DNA of 64,000 nt, taken from assembly GCA_019670725.1 (NCBI GenBank), contig AP024629.1:1426001-1490000 (forward strand), written 5' to 3'. The position numbers and the translations under genes were made by a program. Below are positions 36,569-45,690 of the stretch, piece after piece (within the stretch, counting starts at the first letter, position 1; each line of letters starts with the position of its first letter). The DNA comes from Alphaproteobacteria bacterium SO-S41. Its GTDB lineage: Bacteria; Pseudomonadota; Alphaproteobacteria; Micropepsales; Micropepsaceae. The notes below the pieces were generated by a model. The model saw only the letters and a program-made list of their open reading frames with translations. It did no database searches and was not told the origin of the DNA.

Positions 36569-38083
36569 TCAGGCCTGGCGGGAGAGCCGGGCCGTCAGCG
36601 TCGCCGCACCGACCAGCGCGAGGCCGAAGACGGTGAGGGCGAAGAAGGGCGAGTACCAGGCGTCGTCCCAGATCGCCACGGCGACCGCACCGACCGCCAG
36701 GAACAATTCGCCGAGACCGCTATGGCCCTTGGTCGGACGCGCCTTGTCGAGCGCCGCCTCGCGGCCCTTGGGCGTACGCACGAAGGCCGAGGGCGTGCCG
36801 CGGACGGCTTCCCAGATCGAGCGGGTGTTGGAGAGCGTCAGGCCGCCATTGAGGGCGAGCATCGAGAAGAAGGTGACGAGCGTGCGCGGCCCGATCCGCC
36901 GTTTCAGGGCGAACTGGCCGGCCATCACCATGCCGAACACCGCGCAGCCGCCGAACGCGGTCGCGAAGACGCCGAGCATGAAGATGCCGGTGGGCTGGGT
37001 CGAGGTCAGCACCATCGCGGCGAGGGCCGAGAACAGCGCCACGGCCGAGGCCGGATAGGCCCAGCCCTGGAAGAGCTGGAAGGTCATCGCGAACTTCTGG
37101 ATGAAGGTCAGCTTGGTCGAGCGATAGACCTGCGGCAGCAGCTTCATCGCAACCTGGGTAAAGCCCTTGGTCCAGCGGAACTGCTGCTGGCGCCAGGCCG
37201 GCACGGTCTCGGGCAGTTCGCCGGGGATCGCGACGCCGGGCAGGAAGGCGGTCGTCCAGCCCTTCATGGCGGCGCGGATCGCCAGATCGATGTCCTCGGT
37301 CAGCGTATCGCCTTCCCAGCCGCCGGCATCGTCGATCGCCGCGCGGCGCCAGACGCCGCCCGTGCCGTTGAACGGCATGAAGAGGCCCGACCAATTGCGC
37401 GCCGCCTGCTCGACCGCGAAATGCGCATCGAGCATCAGCGACTGCGCGCGGGTCAGCAGGTTGGCGCTCTCGTTGATGTGCTCCCAGCGGGTCTGCACAT
37501 AGGCGAGGCGGGTGTTGTTCGCGAGCGTCGGGATGGTGCGCTTCAGCACGTCGGCCGGCGGGATGAAGTCGGCGTCGAAGATGGCGACGTATTCGCAATC
37601 GTCCTGCTCGAGCCCGCCCTTCAGAGCGCCGGCCTTGAAGCCTTCGCGGTTGGTGCGGTGGATGACCTCGACATCGACGCCGCGGCTGCGCAGCTCGGCG
37701 GCCTTGGCACGGGCGATGTCGGTCGTGCCGTCGATGGAATCGTCGAGCAGCTGGATGCGCAGCTTCTCGCGCGGCCAGTCGATCGCGGCGGCGGATTCAA
37801 GCGCGCGCTCGACGACGCCGGGCTCGTTGAAGGTGGGGAGCTGGATCAGCACGCGGGGCAGGTCCGCGGGCAGCGGCAGCGCCGCGAGCTGGGCCTGCAG
37901 CGCCGCGCCCTTGCGCCAGTTCGCGAGGAAGAGGCCGGTCAGGATCATCAAATGCAGGCCGAGCGCGCAGACCACGACCAGCGACAGGACGAAAAAGAGC
38001 CAGGCTCCGAAAACCAGCAGGTCATTGACCTGTAACCAGAGCGCCGATGCTGCGCTCAGCTGAGTCATGACCAGCTGCGACAT
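36569..38083 (-). CDS. Family 2 glycosyltransferase (cellulose synthase/glucomannan synthase-like)
   Basis: 504 residues. One N-terminal and several C-terminal membrane spans flank a GT-A domain with IQLPTFNEPGVVERAL, the first Asp in LLDDSIDGT, DXD-type FDADFIPP, TEDIDLAIRA, and QQQFRWTKGF (the QxxRW motif of processive beta-glycan synthases). It probably makes or adds to a beta-linked polysaccharide at the inner membrane. No PilZ domain and no cellulose operon partners are present. Substrate uncertain. Confidence 0.87.
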   Translation of the reverse strand: MSQLVMTQLSAASALWLQVNDLLVFGAWLFFVLSLVVVCALGLHLMILTGLFLANWRKGAALQAQLAALPLPADLPRVLIQLPTFNEPGVVERALESAAAIDWPREKLRIQLLDDSIDGTTDIARAKAAELRSRGVDVEVIHRTNREGFKAGALKGGLEQDDCEYVAIFDADFIPPADVLKRTIPTLANNTRLAYVQTRWEHINESANLLTRAQSLMLDAHFAVEQAARNWSGLFMPFNGTGGVWRRAAIDDAGGWEGDTLTEDIDLAIRAAMKGWTTAFLPGVAIPGELPETVPAWRQQQFRWTKGFTQVAMKLLPQVYRSTKLTFIQKFAMTFQLFQGWAYPASAVALFSALAAMVLTSTQPTGIFMLGVFATAFGGCAVFGMVMAGQFALKRRIGPRTLVTFFSMLALNGGLTLSNTRSIWEAVRGTPSAFVRTPKGREAALDKARPTKGHSGLGELFLAVGAVAVAIWDDAWYSPFFALTVFGLALVGAATLTARLSRQA

Positions 38084-38237
38084 GCCGTAAAATCCCCCGG
38101 GTCCGCGCGAATGCTGCGGACCGAAACGCCTATAGCGGTTTGCGGTGCAAGATGTCTTTACGCGAACGCGAAGACAAGCCCCGATCTATGGCATTTTAGC
38201 GGCAGGCGTTAACGAATTTCCGAATCCGGCCAATCCC

Positions 38238-39497
38238 TTAACAACAGCCGCAACCCCCGGCGATGTCGCGTTTTCCCGCCGGATTGAAGGCGCCTTTCAG
38301 GGCGTCGCGGCTGTCTTCGGTGTCGGATTCGAAGGCCATTTGCGCGGAATCCCGCAGCGCAGCGTCGGTGAAGATGTCGATCGCGGTCATGGCGAGCGCC
38401 TTGGCGCCGTCGATCGCCGCCTGGTCGCCCATGGGGGAGACGGCATGGGCGGCGAAGTCCGGATGGTGGATGACGACATCCGGCGGGCCGACGGCGATCA
38501 TCGGATGGATCGAGGGGACGCGGTGGCTGACATTGCCCATGTCGGTCGAGCCGGAGACGCCTGAGGGCAGGGAATCGACCTCCAGAAAGCGGCGGCCCAG
38601 CGCTTCGGCGTTCTGGCGATAGGTGCGGGCGATCGGCCAGTTGGTGCGGAGGTCGAGATAGTCGACCGCCGCCCACTGGATATCGACCTTGGCGCCGGTC
38701 GCGAAGGCGCCGGCCTGGAAGCACCCTTCGACCCGCTTCTTGAGGCGGGCGAGATCCTTGGCGTCGGCGGCGCGGACGAACCACTGGCCGGCGGCGCGGG
38801 CGGGCACGATGTTCGCCGCGAGGCCGCCCTCGGTGATGATGCCGTGCAGCCGCTCGGTCTGCTTGATGTGCTGCCTGAGCGCGCCGATCCCCTGATAGGC
38901 GATCACCAGCGCGTCGAGCGCGTTGATGCCGCGATGAGGCATGGCGGAGGCGTGGGCGGGGACGCCCTCATAGACCACATCGACGGTCGCCACCGCGATG
39001 CAGGGCATGGTCTCGATGTCGAAGCCCGCGGAGTGGACCATCATGGCGGCGGCGAGCCCATCAAAGGCGCCGCGCTGGGCCATGTATTCCTTGCCGCCGC
39101 CCGCTTCCTCGGCGGGCGTGCCGAGATAGCGGACGCGGCCGGGCAGGCGGACGCCCAGCTTGGCGAGGCCGAGCGACGCGCCGAGGCCGATTGTCGCGAT
39201 CACGTTATGGCCGCAGGCATGGCCGATGCCGGGCAGGGCGTCGTATTCGGAGAGGATCGCGACCTCGGGCCCGCTCGCCTTGCCGAAGGTGCTGGCGAAG
39301 GCGGTGTCGACGCCGAAGGCGCCGCGTTCGACGGTGAGATCGGCATGCTCGACTTCGGCGGCGAGACGCGCGGCGGCCTTCTCCTCCTTGAAGGCGAGTT
39401 CGGGATTGGCGTGGATGAAGTGCGAGACGTCGAGCAGGCGGCCGCGCATCGCGTCGATCGCGGCGCAGGCATCGCGTTTGAGGGCTTCGACGTCCAT
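38238..39497 (-). CDS. M20-family amidohydrolase (AbgB/aminobenzoyl-glutamate hydrolase-like)
   Basis: 419 residues from ATG 39497; the frame continues to 40448 but only as a shadow of the gene opposite. Zinc-binding landmarks are GHACGHNV near residue 88, PAEEAGGG, and MMVHSAG. Such enzymes split amide bonds of N-acyl amino acids, peptides or aminobenzoyl-glutamate. The C-terminus ends GGCGCC, three cysteines in the last four residues, which is odd for this family and might bind metal. Divergent from the metallo-beta-lactamase-fold gene. Confidence 0.88.
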   Translation of the reverse strand: MDVEALKRDACAAIDAMRGRLLDVSHFIHANPELAFKEEKAAARLAAEVEHADLTVERGAFGVDTAFASTFGKASGPEVAILSEYDALPGIGHACGHNVIATIGLGASLGLAKLGVRLPGRVRYLGTPAEEAGGGKEYMAQRGAFDGLAAAMMVHSAGFDIETMPCIAVATVDVVYEGVPAHASAMPHRGINALDALVIAYQGIGALRQHIKQTERLHGIITEGGLAANIVPARAAGQWFVRAADAKDLARLKKRVEGCFQAGAFATGAKVDIQWAAVDYLDLRTNWPIARTYRQNAEALGRRFLEVDSLPSGVSGSTDMGNVSHRVPSIHPMIAVGPPDVVIHHPDFAAHAVSPMGDQAAIDGAKALAMTAIDIFTDAALRDSAQMAFESDTEDSRDALKGAFNPAGKRDIAGGCGCC

Positions 39498-39632
39498 GGC
39501 GGCCTCCGGGAAAACGGAGCTCAGAATGGGCCGGGCCGGGGCGCTTGGAAAGGCGGGATATGCGCACCGAATTGTGACGGGATGGCGCGGCGCGAATGCG
39601 CGATGGTCGAGGCCGTTTCGCTTGGGGGCTAC

Positions 39633-40508
39633 ATGACCATGCCATCGCATCCGCTTCGGGGCGGCGTCTTCGCACTGCTCGTTTCCGTACTGGCGCCGGC
39701 GGCGCTCGCCGCGCCGGATGTCGCGACCATCGCGCCCGGCGTGCGGCTGCTGTCGGGAACGAGCGGCAATGTCCTGATCGTCGACGGTCCCACGGGCGCG
39801 CTGATCGTCGACGACGAACGCGCCACGGATATCGCGGAGATCGAGGCGGCGGTGGGCGCGGGGCCGGTGCGGATCGTGATCAACACGCACTGGCATCTCG
39901 ATCATTCCGGCGGCAACGAGGCCTTTGCGAAGGCGGGCGCCACCATCATCGCGCAGCGCAATGTCCGCCTCCGCCGCCGCACGGATCAGTTCATGGCGGC
40001 CTACAACAAGACGATCCCGGCGGCGCCGGCGGACGCGCTGCCCTCGGTCGTCTTCGACGCGGCGCTGGATGTCTATCAGGGCGGCGAGACGCTGCATCTG
40101 ACGCACGCGCCGAATGCCCATACCGACGGCGACATCATCGTCCGGCTGGAAAAGGCGAATGTGCTGCATCTCGGCGACATCTTCTTCAACGGGCTGTTCC
40201 CCTTCATCGACACGGGCAGCGGCGGCGGCATTCAGGGGCTGATCGCAGCGGTCGATACGGCGCTGGCGCTGGCCGATGCGAAGACGGTGATCGTGCCGAG
40301 CCATGGCGCGATCGCGGACAGAGCGGCGCTGCAGGCCTATCGCGACATGCTCGCTGATGTCTCGGCCAAGGTCGAGGCGGGGATCGCCGCCGGCAAATCG
40401 CTGGAGGAAATCCGCGACAGCCATCCCGCCGCGCCGTATCAAGATCACCTGCAGGGCGATGCCGACCGTTTCGTCACCGCGATCTATGAAAGCCTGACCA
40501 AGACATAA
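39633..40508 (+). CDS. Exported metallo-beta-lactamase-fold hydrolase
   Basis: 291 residues from ATG 39633 (a second ATG two codons on is also possible). Signal peptide ending ALAA. Metal ligands: NTHWHLDHSGGNE (HxHxDH), NAHTDGD and HLGDIF, PSHG. This set fits the glyoxalase II/beta-lactamase superfamily. Its substrate is unknown; it need not be a resistance enzyme. It starts a plus-strand run with the alpha/beta hydrolase 8 bases on and the HAD gene 4 bases after that, so the three are an operon. Confidence 0.85.
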   Translation: MTMPSHPLRGGVFALLVSVLAPAALAAPDVATIAPGVRLLSGTSGNVLIVDGPTGALIVDDERATDIAEIEAAVGAGPVRIVINTHWHLDHSGGNEAFAKAGATIIAQRNVRLRRRTDQFMAAYNKTIPAAPADALPSVVFDAALDVYQGGETLHLTHAPNAHTDGDIIVRLEKANVLHLGDIFFNGLFPFIDTGSGGGIQGLIAAVDTALALADAKTVIVPSHGAIADRAALQAYRDMLADVSAKVEAGIAAGKSLEEIRDSHPAAPYQDHLQGDADRFVTAIYESLTKT

Positions 40509-40516
40509 GAGGGCGC

Positions 40517-41290
40517 ATGAGCTTGAAGGTCGAAGTGCGGCGCGCCGTGTCGGGCACGTTGACGCTCGCCTATGACGATGTCGCGGCGGCCGCCGATGCG
40601 CCGCCGGTGCTGCTGGTGCATGGCTTCGCGTCGAGCCGCCGGACCAACTGGGTCTCGCCCGGCTGGTATCGCGCGTTCGCGGAAGCCGGGCGGCGGGTGA
40701 TCGCCTTCGATCATCGCGGCCATGGCGAAAGCGAACGCAGCCACGACGCCGCCGACTATGACGAGGGCTTGATGGCGGCGGACTGCGCGGCGGTGCTGGA
40801 AGAATGCGGCGCGGCGTCGGCTGATGTCTTCGGCTATTCGATGGGCGCGATGGTGGCGATCCGTCTGCTGATGGATGCGCCGGGGCGGGTGCGGCGCGCG
40901 GTGCTGGGCGGGCTCGGCGAGAACTATCTGACGCCGCCCGCGTTCTCGGCGGCGGTGCCGGAGGCCTTACTCACAGAGGACCCTGCAACGATTGTTGATC
41001 TTGAAGCCAAGGGCTTTCGGACCTTTGCCGATCGGCAAAAGCAGGACCGCTTTGCGCTCGCTGCCTGCTGGCAGCGGCCGCGCACGCATTTCGATGCCGG
41101 CGCGCTTGCGCGGATCGACCGGCCGGTGCTGGTGATCTGCGGTGCGAACGACACGGTGACGGGATCGCCGGACCGGCTGGCCGCGGCGATCCCCGGTGCG
41201 GTCACGCGCATCGTCCCCAATCGCGATCACATGAGCGCGGTCGGCGATCGCGTGACCAAGGCCGAAGTGCTGGCCTTCCTGGGAGGCTGA
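40517..41290 (+). CDS. Alpha/beta-fold hydrolase
   Basis: 257 residues. LLVHGFASS (oxyanion), FDHRGHGES, nucleophile elbow GYSMGAM (Ser about 105), acid in ICGANDTVTGS and the His in PNRDHMSA complete the triad. Likely an esterase or lactonase with a small substrate. Middle gene of the three-gene operon with the metallo-hydrolase and HAD phosphatase. Confidence 0.88.
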   Translation: MSLKVEVRRAVSGTLTLAYDDVAAAADAPPVLLVHGFASSRRTNWVSPGWYRAFAEAGRRVIAFDHRGHGESERSHDAADYDEGLMAADCAAVLEECGAASADVFGYSMGAMVAIRLLMDAPGRVRRAVLGGLGENYLTPPAFSAAVPEALLTEDPATIVDLEAKGFRTFADRQKQDRFALAACWQRPRTHFDAGALARIDRPVLVICGANDTVTGSPDRLAAAIPGAVTRIVPNRDHMSAVGDRVTKAEVLAFLGG

Positions 41291-41294
41291 GCGC

Positions 41295-41894
41295 GTGACG
41301 GTGCTTGTGCTCGATTGCGACGGCGTCATTGTGCTCGGCCATCCCGAAGGCGGGCGCTGGGACAAGAATATCGCGCGCGATTTCGGCGTGGCGCCGGAGC
41401 GCGTGCAGACGTTGTTCTTCAAGCGGCACTGGCCGGAGATCGAAATCGGCGCGGCCGATCTGTTTGACCGGCTGGAGCAGGTCTGGCCGGAGCTGGGCGC
41501 ACGCGGAACGGCGCGGGACTTCGTCGACTATTGGTTCGCGCATGACAGCACGGTCGACGGCGCCGTGCTGGCCGAGGTCGATGCGTGGCGCGCGTCAGGG
41601 CGCAAGGCGTATGTCGCGACGGTGCAGGAGCGCCATCGCGCCGCCTATCTGTGGAACGATCTGAACCTCGCCGCGCATTTCGACGGGCTGCTCTATTCCG
41701 CCGCGCTCGGCGCGAAGAAGCCGGATGCGGCGTTCTATGAGCGCGCGCTGGCAAAGCTGCCGGTGGCGGCGGCGGGCGAGATCCTGTTCCTCGACGATCG
41801 CGCCGACAATGTCGCGGCGGCAGAGCGGACGGGCTGGCGCGCGTTTTCCTATGCGGGGATTGAGGATCTGAGGCGGGTGATCGCGGCACTCTAA
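41295..41894 (+). CDS. HAD-superfamily hydrolase
   Basis: 199 residues. Motif I VLDCDGVIV (DxD nucleophile), a four-helix-type cap, Lys in LGAKKPDAAFY, and motif IV ILFLDDRADNV. Acts on phosphate monoesters; substrate unknown. It starts four bases after the alpha/beta hydrolase and ends at a strong terminator. Confidence 0.88.
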   Translation: MTVLVLDCDGVIVLGHPEGGRWDKNIARDFGVAPERVQTLFFKRHWPEIEIGAADLFDRLEQVWPELGARGTARDFVDYWFAHDSTVDGAVLAEVDAWRASGRKAYVATVQERHRAAYLWNDLNLAAHFDGLLYSAALGAKKPDAAFYERALAKLPVAAAGEILFLDDRADNVAAAERTGWRAFSYAGIEDLRRVIAAL

Positions 41895-41900
41895 AGAAAA

Positions 41901-41922
41901 AGGCCCGGCTTGCGCCGGGCCT
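41901..41922. terminator. Bidirectional terminator between HAD and TorF genes
   Basis: AGGCCCGGC, loop TTGC, GCCGGGCCT: perfect 9-bp stem, with AAAGAAAAA on the left (a T-run for the minus strand) and CGTTCGTTTG on the right. Confidence 0.8.
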
Positions 41923-41946
41923 CGTTCGTTTGCCTCAAGCGGGCGA

Positions 41947-42675
41947 TTAGAAGTTCAGCGTCGCCGAACCGACGAAGCGCTCCGAGCAGAGGTCGGTGCC
42001 GCCATAGCATTCGATGTCGCTGAGATCGGTGCCGAAATAGCGCAGGTCGATCGACAGGATACCGTACGTGCCGGTGACGCCGACGTCGTAGTTGAAGTAG
42101 TCGGGAATGCCAGCCAGCGTGTTGTCGTCGATCCACTGGTAGCCGACATTGCCGCTGATCTTCACGCCGTCGATGACCTGGTAGCCGACGCCGGTGCCGA
42201 GCCACGCGGCGAAGCCGGTCTTGCCGAAGAATTCCGGCGACAGCGCCGTCTTGCCGTAGATCGAGAAGTCGCCGGAGGTGTAGGTCACGGTGCCGACGGT
42301 TTCGAAATAGTCGTACTCGGTGCCGTCGGGCGCGTTGGGATAGGCGTAGTAGGTGACGTTGAGGTCGTAGGTGGTGGAGTCGCTGATGGCGCCGCCGTAG
42401 CCCACGTAGAAATCCGTCTCGAAGTCGGTGTCGTTGCCGAAATCGACGTTCGAGCCCCAGACGCCCAGATAGAAGCCGCTGTCATGCGCGACGGTCAGGC
42501 TGCCTTGCAGGGCGGCGTCATGGTTGGTCTGCGACTGGCCGCGGAACATGTAGTCGCTGGTGACGCCGAACGTGCCGGCGAGCGACCAGGTGGAGCTGCC
42601 CTCGTCCTGGGCCAGGGCAACGCCGGTGGTCAGAGCCGCCGCGCAGGCGACCGACAGGAGAATGCGCTTCATCAT
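41947..42675 (-). CDS. TorF-family putative porin (first of a pair)
   Basis: 242 residues from ATG 42675. Signal peptide ends ALAQ. Mature part begins AGTFGVTSDYMFRGQSQTNH, the family signature (Gcw_chp/TorF), and continues as alternating beta strands to a terminal Phe (SATLNF). A second member lies at 42981; the two share TSDYMFRG, VAHDSGFY, GNVGYQW and a similar end. TorF proteins are outer-membrane proteins thought to act in siderophore or small-solute uptake. Each has its own terminator, so expression is probably separate. Confidence 0.87.
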   Translation of the reverse strand: MMKRILLSVACAAALTTGVALAQDEGSSTWSLAGTFGVTSDYMFRGQSQTNHDAALQGSLTVAHDSGFYLGVWGSNVDFGNDTDFETDFYVGYGGAISDSTTYDLNVTYYAYPNAPDGTEYDYFETVGTVTYTSGDFSIYGKTALSPEFFGKTGFAAWLGTGVGYQVIDGVKISGNVGYQWIDDNTLAGIPDYFNYDVGVTGTYGILSIDLRYFGTDLSDIECYGGTDLCSERFVGSATLNF

Positions 42676-42925
42676 AGTAACCTCTGTTTCCGTGCCGCCG
42701 CGCCGTCTGAGGCGCGCGGTCACCCCCTGTGAGAAACGCCAAGAGAGTTAATCGTGTCTTACGGACCTGGCCGAACAGACACGCTTCTCGCTGGCGCAAA
42801 ATAGCGACAGCCCAGTGATCGGGGCTTCTGCGCGGAAAATCAAATCAAGAGCCACTGCAAACTGTGTCTTTCGGGGCACATTCCGGTGTCATGCTGCAGT
42901 GCGTGATAACCGCACCCGCTTTGAC

Positions 42926-42957
42926 CAAAAAAACGGCCCGGGATCGCTCCCGGGCCG
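42926..42957 (-). terminator. Terminator of the second TorF gene
   Basis: CGGCCCGGGA, loop TCGC, TCCCGGGCCG (42934-42957), with AAAAAAA at 42926-42933 acting as a T-run on the minus strand. The rest of 42676-42925 holds no gene; it should contain the first TorF promoter. Confidence 0.85.
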
Positions 42958-42980
42958 ATGTACTGCCTGCGGGGAGGAAC

Positions 42981-43661
42981 TCAGAACGCGAAGGTGACCG
43001 TGCCGACGACTTCCTCGTCGACGGTGTCGATGTCAGTGCCGACATAGCGGATGTCGAACGAAACGTTCTCGACGGTCGCGGTCAGGCCGATGTCGTAGTG
43101 CATGTAGTCGTCGAAGCCTTCGTCGTCGAACCACTGGTAGCCGACATTGCCGCTGATGCTCAGCCAGTCCGTAAAGTTCGCGCTGGCGCTGCCGCCCAGC
43201 CAGAACGCATCGCCGATGCCGCCGAAGAAGTCCGGCGAGTAGGCGGCCTTGACGCCGAGCTTGCCGAAGCCGAGGTCCTGGGTGATGCCGCCGATCAGTT
43301 CGACATAGTCGTAATCGGTGCCGTCGGGCGCCGAGGGATAGCCGTAATAGGTGACGTTCACGTCGAACGTGGTGCTGTCGCCCAGCGCGCCGCCGTAACC
43401 GACATAGCCGTCGAGCTCGAAGTCGGAGTCGTCGCCGAAGTCGATGCTGGAGCCCCAGAAGCCGGCATAGAAGCCGCTCTCATGGGCGACGGTGACGCTC
43501 GCCTGCAGCGCCGGATCGCCGAAGGTCTGCGAGATGCCGCGGAACATGTAGTTGCTGGTCAGCGCGACCGTGCCGGTGACCGAGAAGGGCGAATCCTGCG
43601 CCGTCGCGACCCCTGCGAGGAGGGCGGCCGCACCGGCCGCTGACAAAAGGAGCTTCTTCAT
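42981..43661 (-). CDS. TorF-family putative porin (second of a pair)
   Basis: 226 residues from ATG 43661 (MKKLLLSAAGAAALLAGVAT, then AQD). Same family signature as its neighbour: TSNYMFRGISQTFGDPALQA, SGFYAGFWGSSIDFGDDS, SGNVGYQWFDDEGFDDY, ending VGTVTFAF. An apparent tandem duplication since diverged. A perfect 10-bp palindrome lies about 100 bases upstream and may be its control site. Confidence 0.87.
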   Translation of the reverse strand: MKKLLLSAAGAAALLAGVATAQDSPFSVTGTVALTSNYMFRGISQTFGDPALQASVTVAHESGFYAGFWGSSIDFGDDSDFELDGYVGYGGALGDSTTFDVNVTYYGYPSAPDGTDYDYVELIGGITQDLGFGKLGVKAAYSPDFFGGIGDAFWLGGSASANFTDWLSISGNVGYQWFDDEGFDDYMHYDIGLTATVENVSFDIRYVGTDIDTVDEEVVGTVTFAF

Positions 43662-43763
43662 CGCATGACCTCTGTTGTTCGCCGTCCCGCCGTGCCGGCC
43701 GGGCGGCCTTTTCCTGAAACGTCCCCGGGCTGTCCCCTGAAGCCTTCGCTTCCGCACCCCGAA

Positions 43764-43784
43764 CCGCGCTGCACTGCAGCGCGG
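43764..43784. promoter_or_regulatory. Perfect palindrome upstream of the second TorF gene
   Basis: CCGCGCTGCA-c-TGCAGCGCGG, 10-bp arms around one base, about 100 bases before the TorF start. Either an operator or a leader hairpin. Confidence 0.45.
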
Positions 43785-43913
43785 TGAGGTCAGTTTTGGG
43801 TGTTTTTTGGAAAAGACAATTGCTGCGATGCGAAAACCCGTGTCCTTTCGGACACATAATTGCCTAAAATAGAAGCGCTGCGAATTATTGCCTAAATTGT
43901 AGGCGATCTCCGC

Positions 43914-44717
43914 TCAGCGGCGGGCAAGCGGTGTCAACGAAAGATGCAGACCGGCATCGGCGATCAGGAACTCGCCGGTGATGTGCTGGGCGCCCTCCGC
44001 ACAGAAGAAGACCACCGAGTCGGCGACGTCGTCGGGCATGCCGGAGCGCCGCAGCGGGGTGTTCTTTATCTGGTTGGCGACCATCTTGTCGTGGAAGTCC
44101 TGACCCTTGGCGTCCTTGAACCAGCGCGTGCCGACAAAGCCGGGGCAGACCGCATTGACCCGGATTTCCGGGGCGAGGACGCGGGCGAGGTCGATGGTCA
44201 TCGTGTTGAGCGCGCCCTTGGACGCCGCATAGGCGACGGACGATCCGATGCCCGCGATCCCCGCGATCGAGGAGACGTTGACGATGGCGCCATAGCCGAG
44301 CGCCTTCATGCTGGGCGCGACGGCGCGGATCATCTGGAACGCGCCGACGACGTTGACGCCGTAGATCCAGTGCCAGTCCTCGGCGGTGAGGCCCTCGAGA
44401 TCGGCGTGATCGACGATCTTCGTCGTGCCGGCATTGTTGACGAGAATGTCGATGCGGCCGAACGCGTCGAGCGTTTCCTGCGCCAGGCGGCGGCAGTCTT
44501 CGTCCTTCGAGACGTCCGCCTTGATCAGCCGCGTCTGCGCGCCGATCGCCTGGATGGCGGCCTGCGTCGCTTCCGCTTCCGCGAGGCTCTTGGTGTAGTT
44601 GACGACGACGCTGGCGCCGCGCGCCGCCAGCTTCTCGGCGACCGCCGCGCCGATGCCGGTCGCCGATCCCGTGACGATCGCGACCTTGCCGTCCAGACGC
44701 ATGCCCGTTGTGCTCAT
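43914..44717 (-). CDS. Short-chain dehydrogenase/reductase (FabG-like)
   Basis: 267 residues. Cofactor loop VTGSATGIGAAVAEKL, NNAG motif ILVNNAGTTK, catalytic Ser in NVSSIAGI and YxxxK in VAYAASKGAL. The C-terminal GEFLIADAGLHLS is typical. Reduces or oxidises a small carbonyl or alcohol with NAD(P)H; substrate unknown. It stands alone, divergent from the MscS gene. Confidence 0.9.
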   Translation of the reverse strand: MSTTGMRLDGKVAIVTGSATGIGAAVAEKLAARGASVVVNYTKSLAEAEATQAAIQAIGAQTRLIKADVSKDEDCRRLAQETLDAFGRIDILVNNAGTTKIVDHADLEGLTAEDWHWIYGVNVVGAFQMIRAVAPSMKALGYGAIVNVSSIAGIAGIGSSVAYAASKGALNTMTIDLARVLAPEIRVNAVCPGFVGTRWFKDAKGQDFHDKMVANQIKNTPLRRSGMPDDVADSVVFFCAEGAQHITGEFLIADAGLHLSLTPLARR

Positions 44718-44818
44718 TTTGGTTCCCTCCGTCAGGCGACAAAGACCGGCTTTCGCGATGCGTCAAGCGGCGCGCTCGCGCGTTATGGACGTAACGCCGT
44801 TCCATGCGAGGTCCACGA

Positions 44819-45610
44819 ATGAACCGCGACGAGATCCAGGCCTTCCTCCTGCAGGTCACCGACTGGACCGTGAAAGCGGTGCCGAACTTCATCGCGGCGA
44901 TCCTGATCATGGCGTTCGGCTGGTTCGCGGCGCGGACGGTGTCGCGGCTGATCACGCAGGTCTTGGTCGGGCGCACCCATATCGACCAGACGCTGACGCC
45001 GGTCATCGCGACCTTCGCGCGCTACGCGATCCTCATCATCACCATCGTCGCCGTGCTGGGCCAGATGGGCGTGCAGATCGCCTCCGTCCTCGCGGTGCTT
45101 GGCGCCGCGGGTCTCGCCATCGGTCTCGCCCTGCAGGGCACGCTGTCGAACATCGCGGCGGGCATGATGCTGCTGTGGCTGCGGCCGTTCCGCGTCGGCG
45201 ACTCCATCGATGCGGACGGCATGGCAGGCAAGGTCGAGGAGATCGGCCTCTTCGCGACGACGATGCGCACCGGCGAGGGCATCTATCGCTTCGTGCCGAA
45301 CTCGGCGCTGTGGAACAAGCCGATCCTTAACTATGCGCGCAATGCCTCGCGCCGTATCGAAGTATTGGTGCGGATCGATCGCAAGATCGACGAAGCCGCG
45401 GCGCGCAAGGTTCTGCTTGAAACGGCGGGCGCAGATGAACGCGTGATGAAGACGCCAGCACCTGAAGTTGTTGTCGCCGCGTTCAACGATGTCAGCGTCG
45501 ATCTCGCGCTGCGGGCGTGGGTTTCAACGGCGGATTTCGGCGCGACGAACATCGATCTCGCCGCGCGGGCGCGCGCCGCGATCCGCGCCGCCAATCTTTC
45601 GGCGACGTGA
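44819..45610 (+). CDS. Small mechanosensitive channel (MscS family)
   Basis: 263 residues from ATG 44819. Three membrane spans; the pore helix is AAGLAIGLALQGTLSNIAAG, followed by the beta domain start LWLRPFRVGDSI and GKVEEIGLFATTM, then the alpha/beta C-terminal domain. Opens on membrane tension to release solutes after osmotic downshock. Single gene, normal length for the short MscS type. Confidence 0.92.
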   Translation: MNRDEIQAFLLQVTDWTVKAVPNFIAAILIMAFGWFAARTVSRLITQVLVGRTHIDQTLTPVIATFARYAILIITIVAVLGQMGVQIASVLAVLGAAGLAIGLALQGTLSNIAAGMMLLWLRPFRVGDSIDADGMAGKVEEIGLFATTMRTGEGIYRFVPNSALWNKPILNYARNASRRIEVLVRIDRKIDEAAARKVLLETAGADERVMKTPAPEVVVAAFNDVSVDLALRAWVSTADFGATNIDLAARARAAIRAANLSAT

Positions 45611-45690
45611 GGCGCGCGACGGAAACGGAGCAGCCTCGCGTTCGATGGATACAAGCGTCGCGGGAAGCACGCACCAGAAGGAAGACCACC

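Noticed and set aside
36720-37598. 292-aa minus-strand frame inside the glycosyltransferase
   Set aside because: Another-frame shadow of the glycosyltransferase gene.
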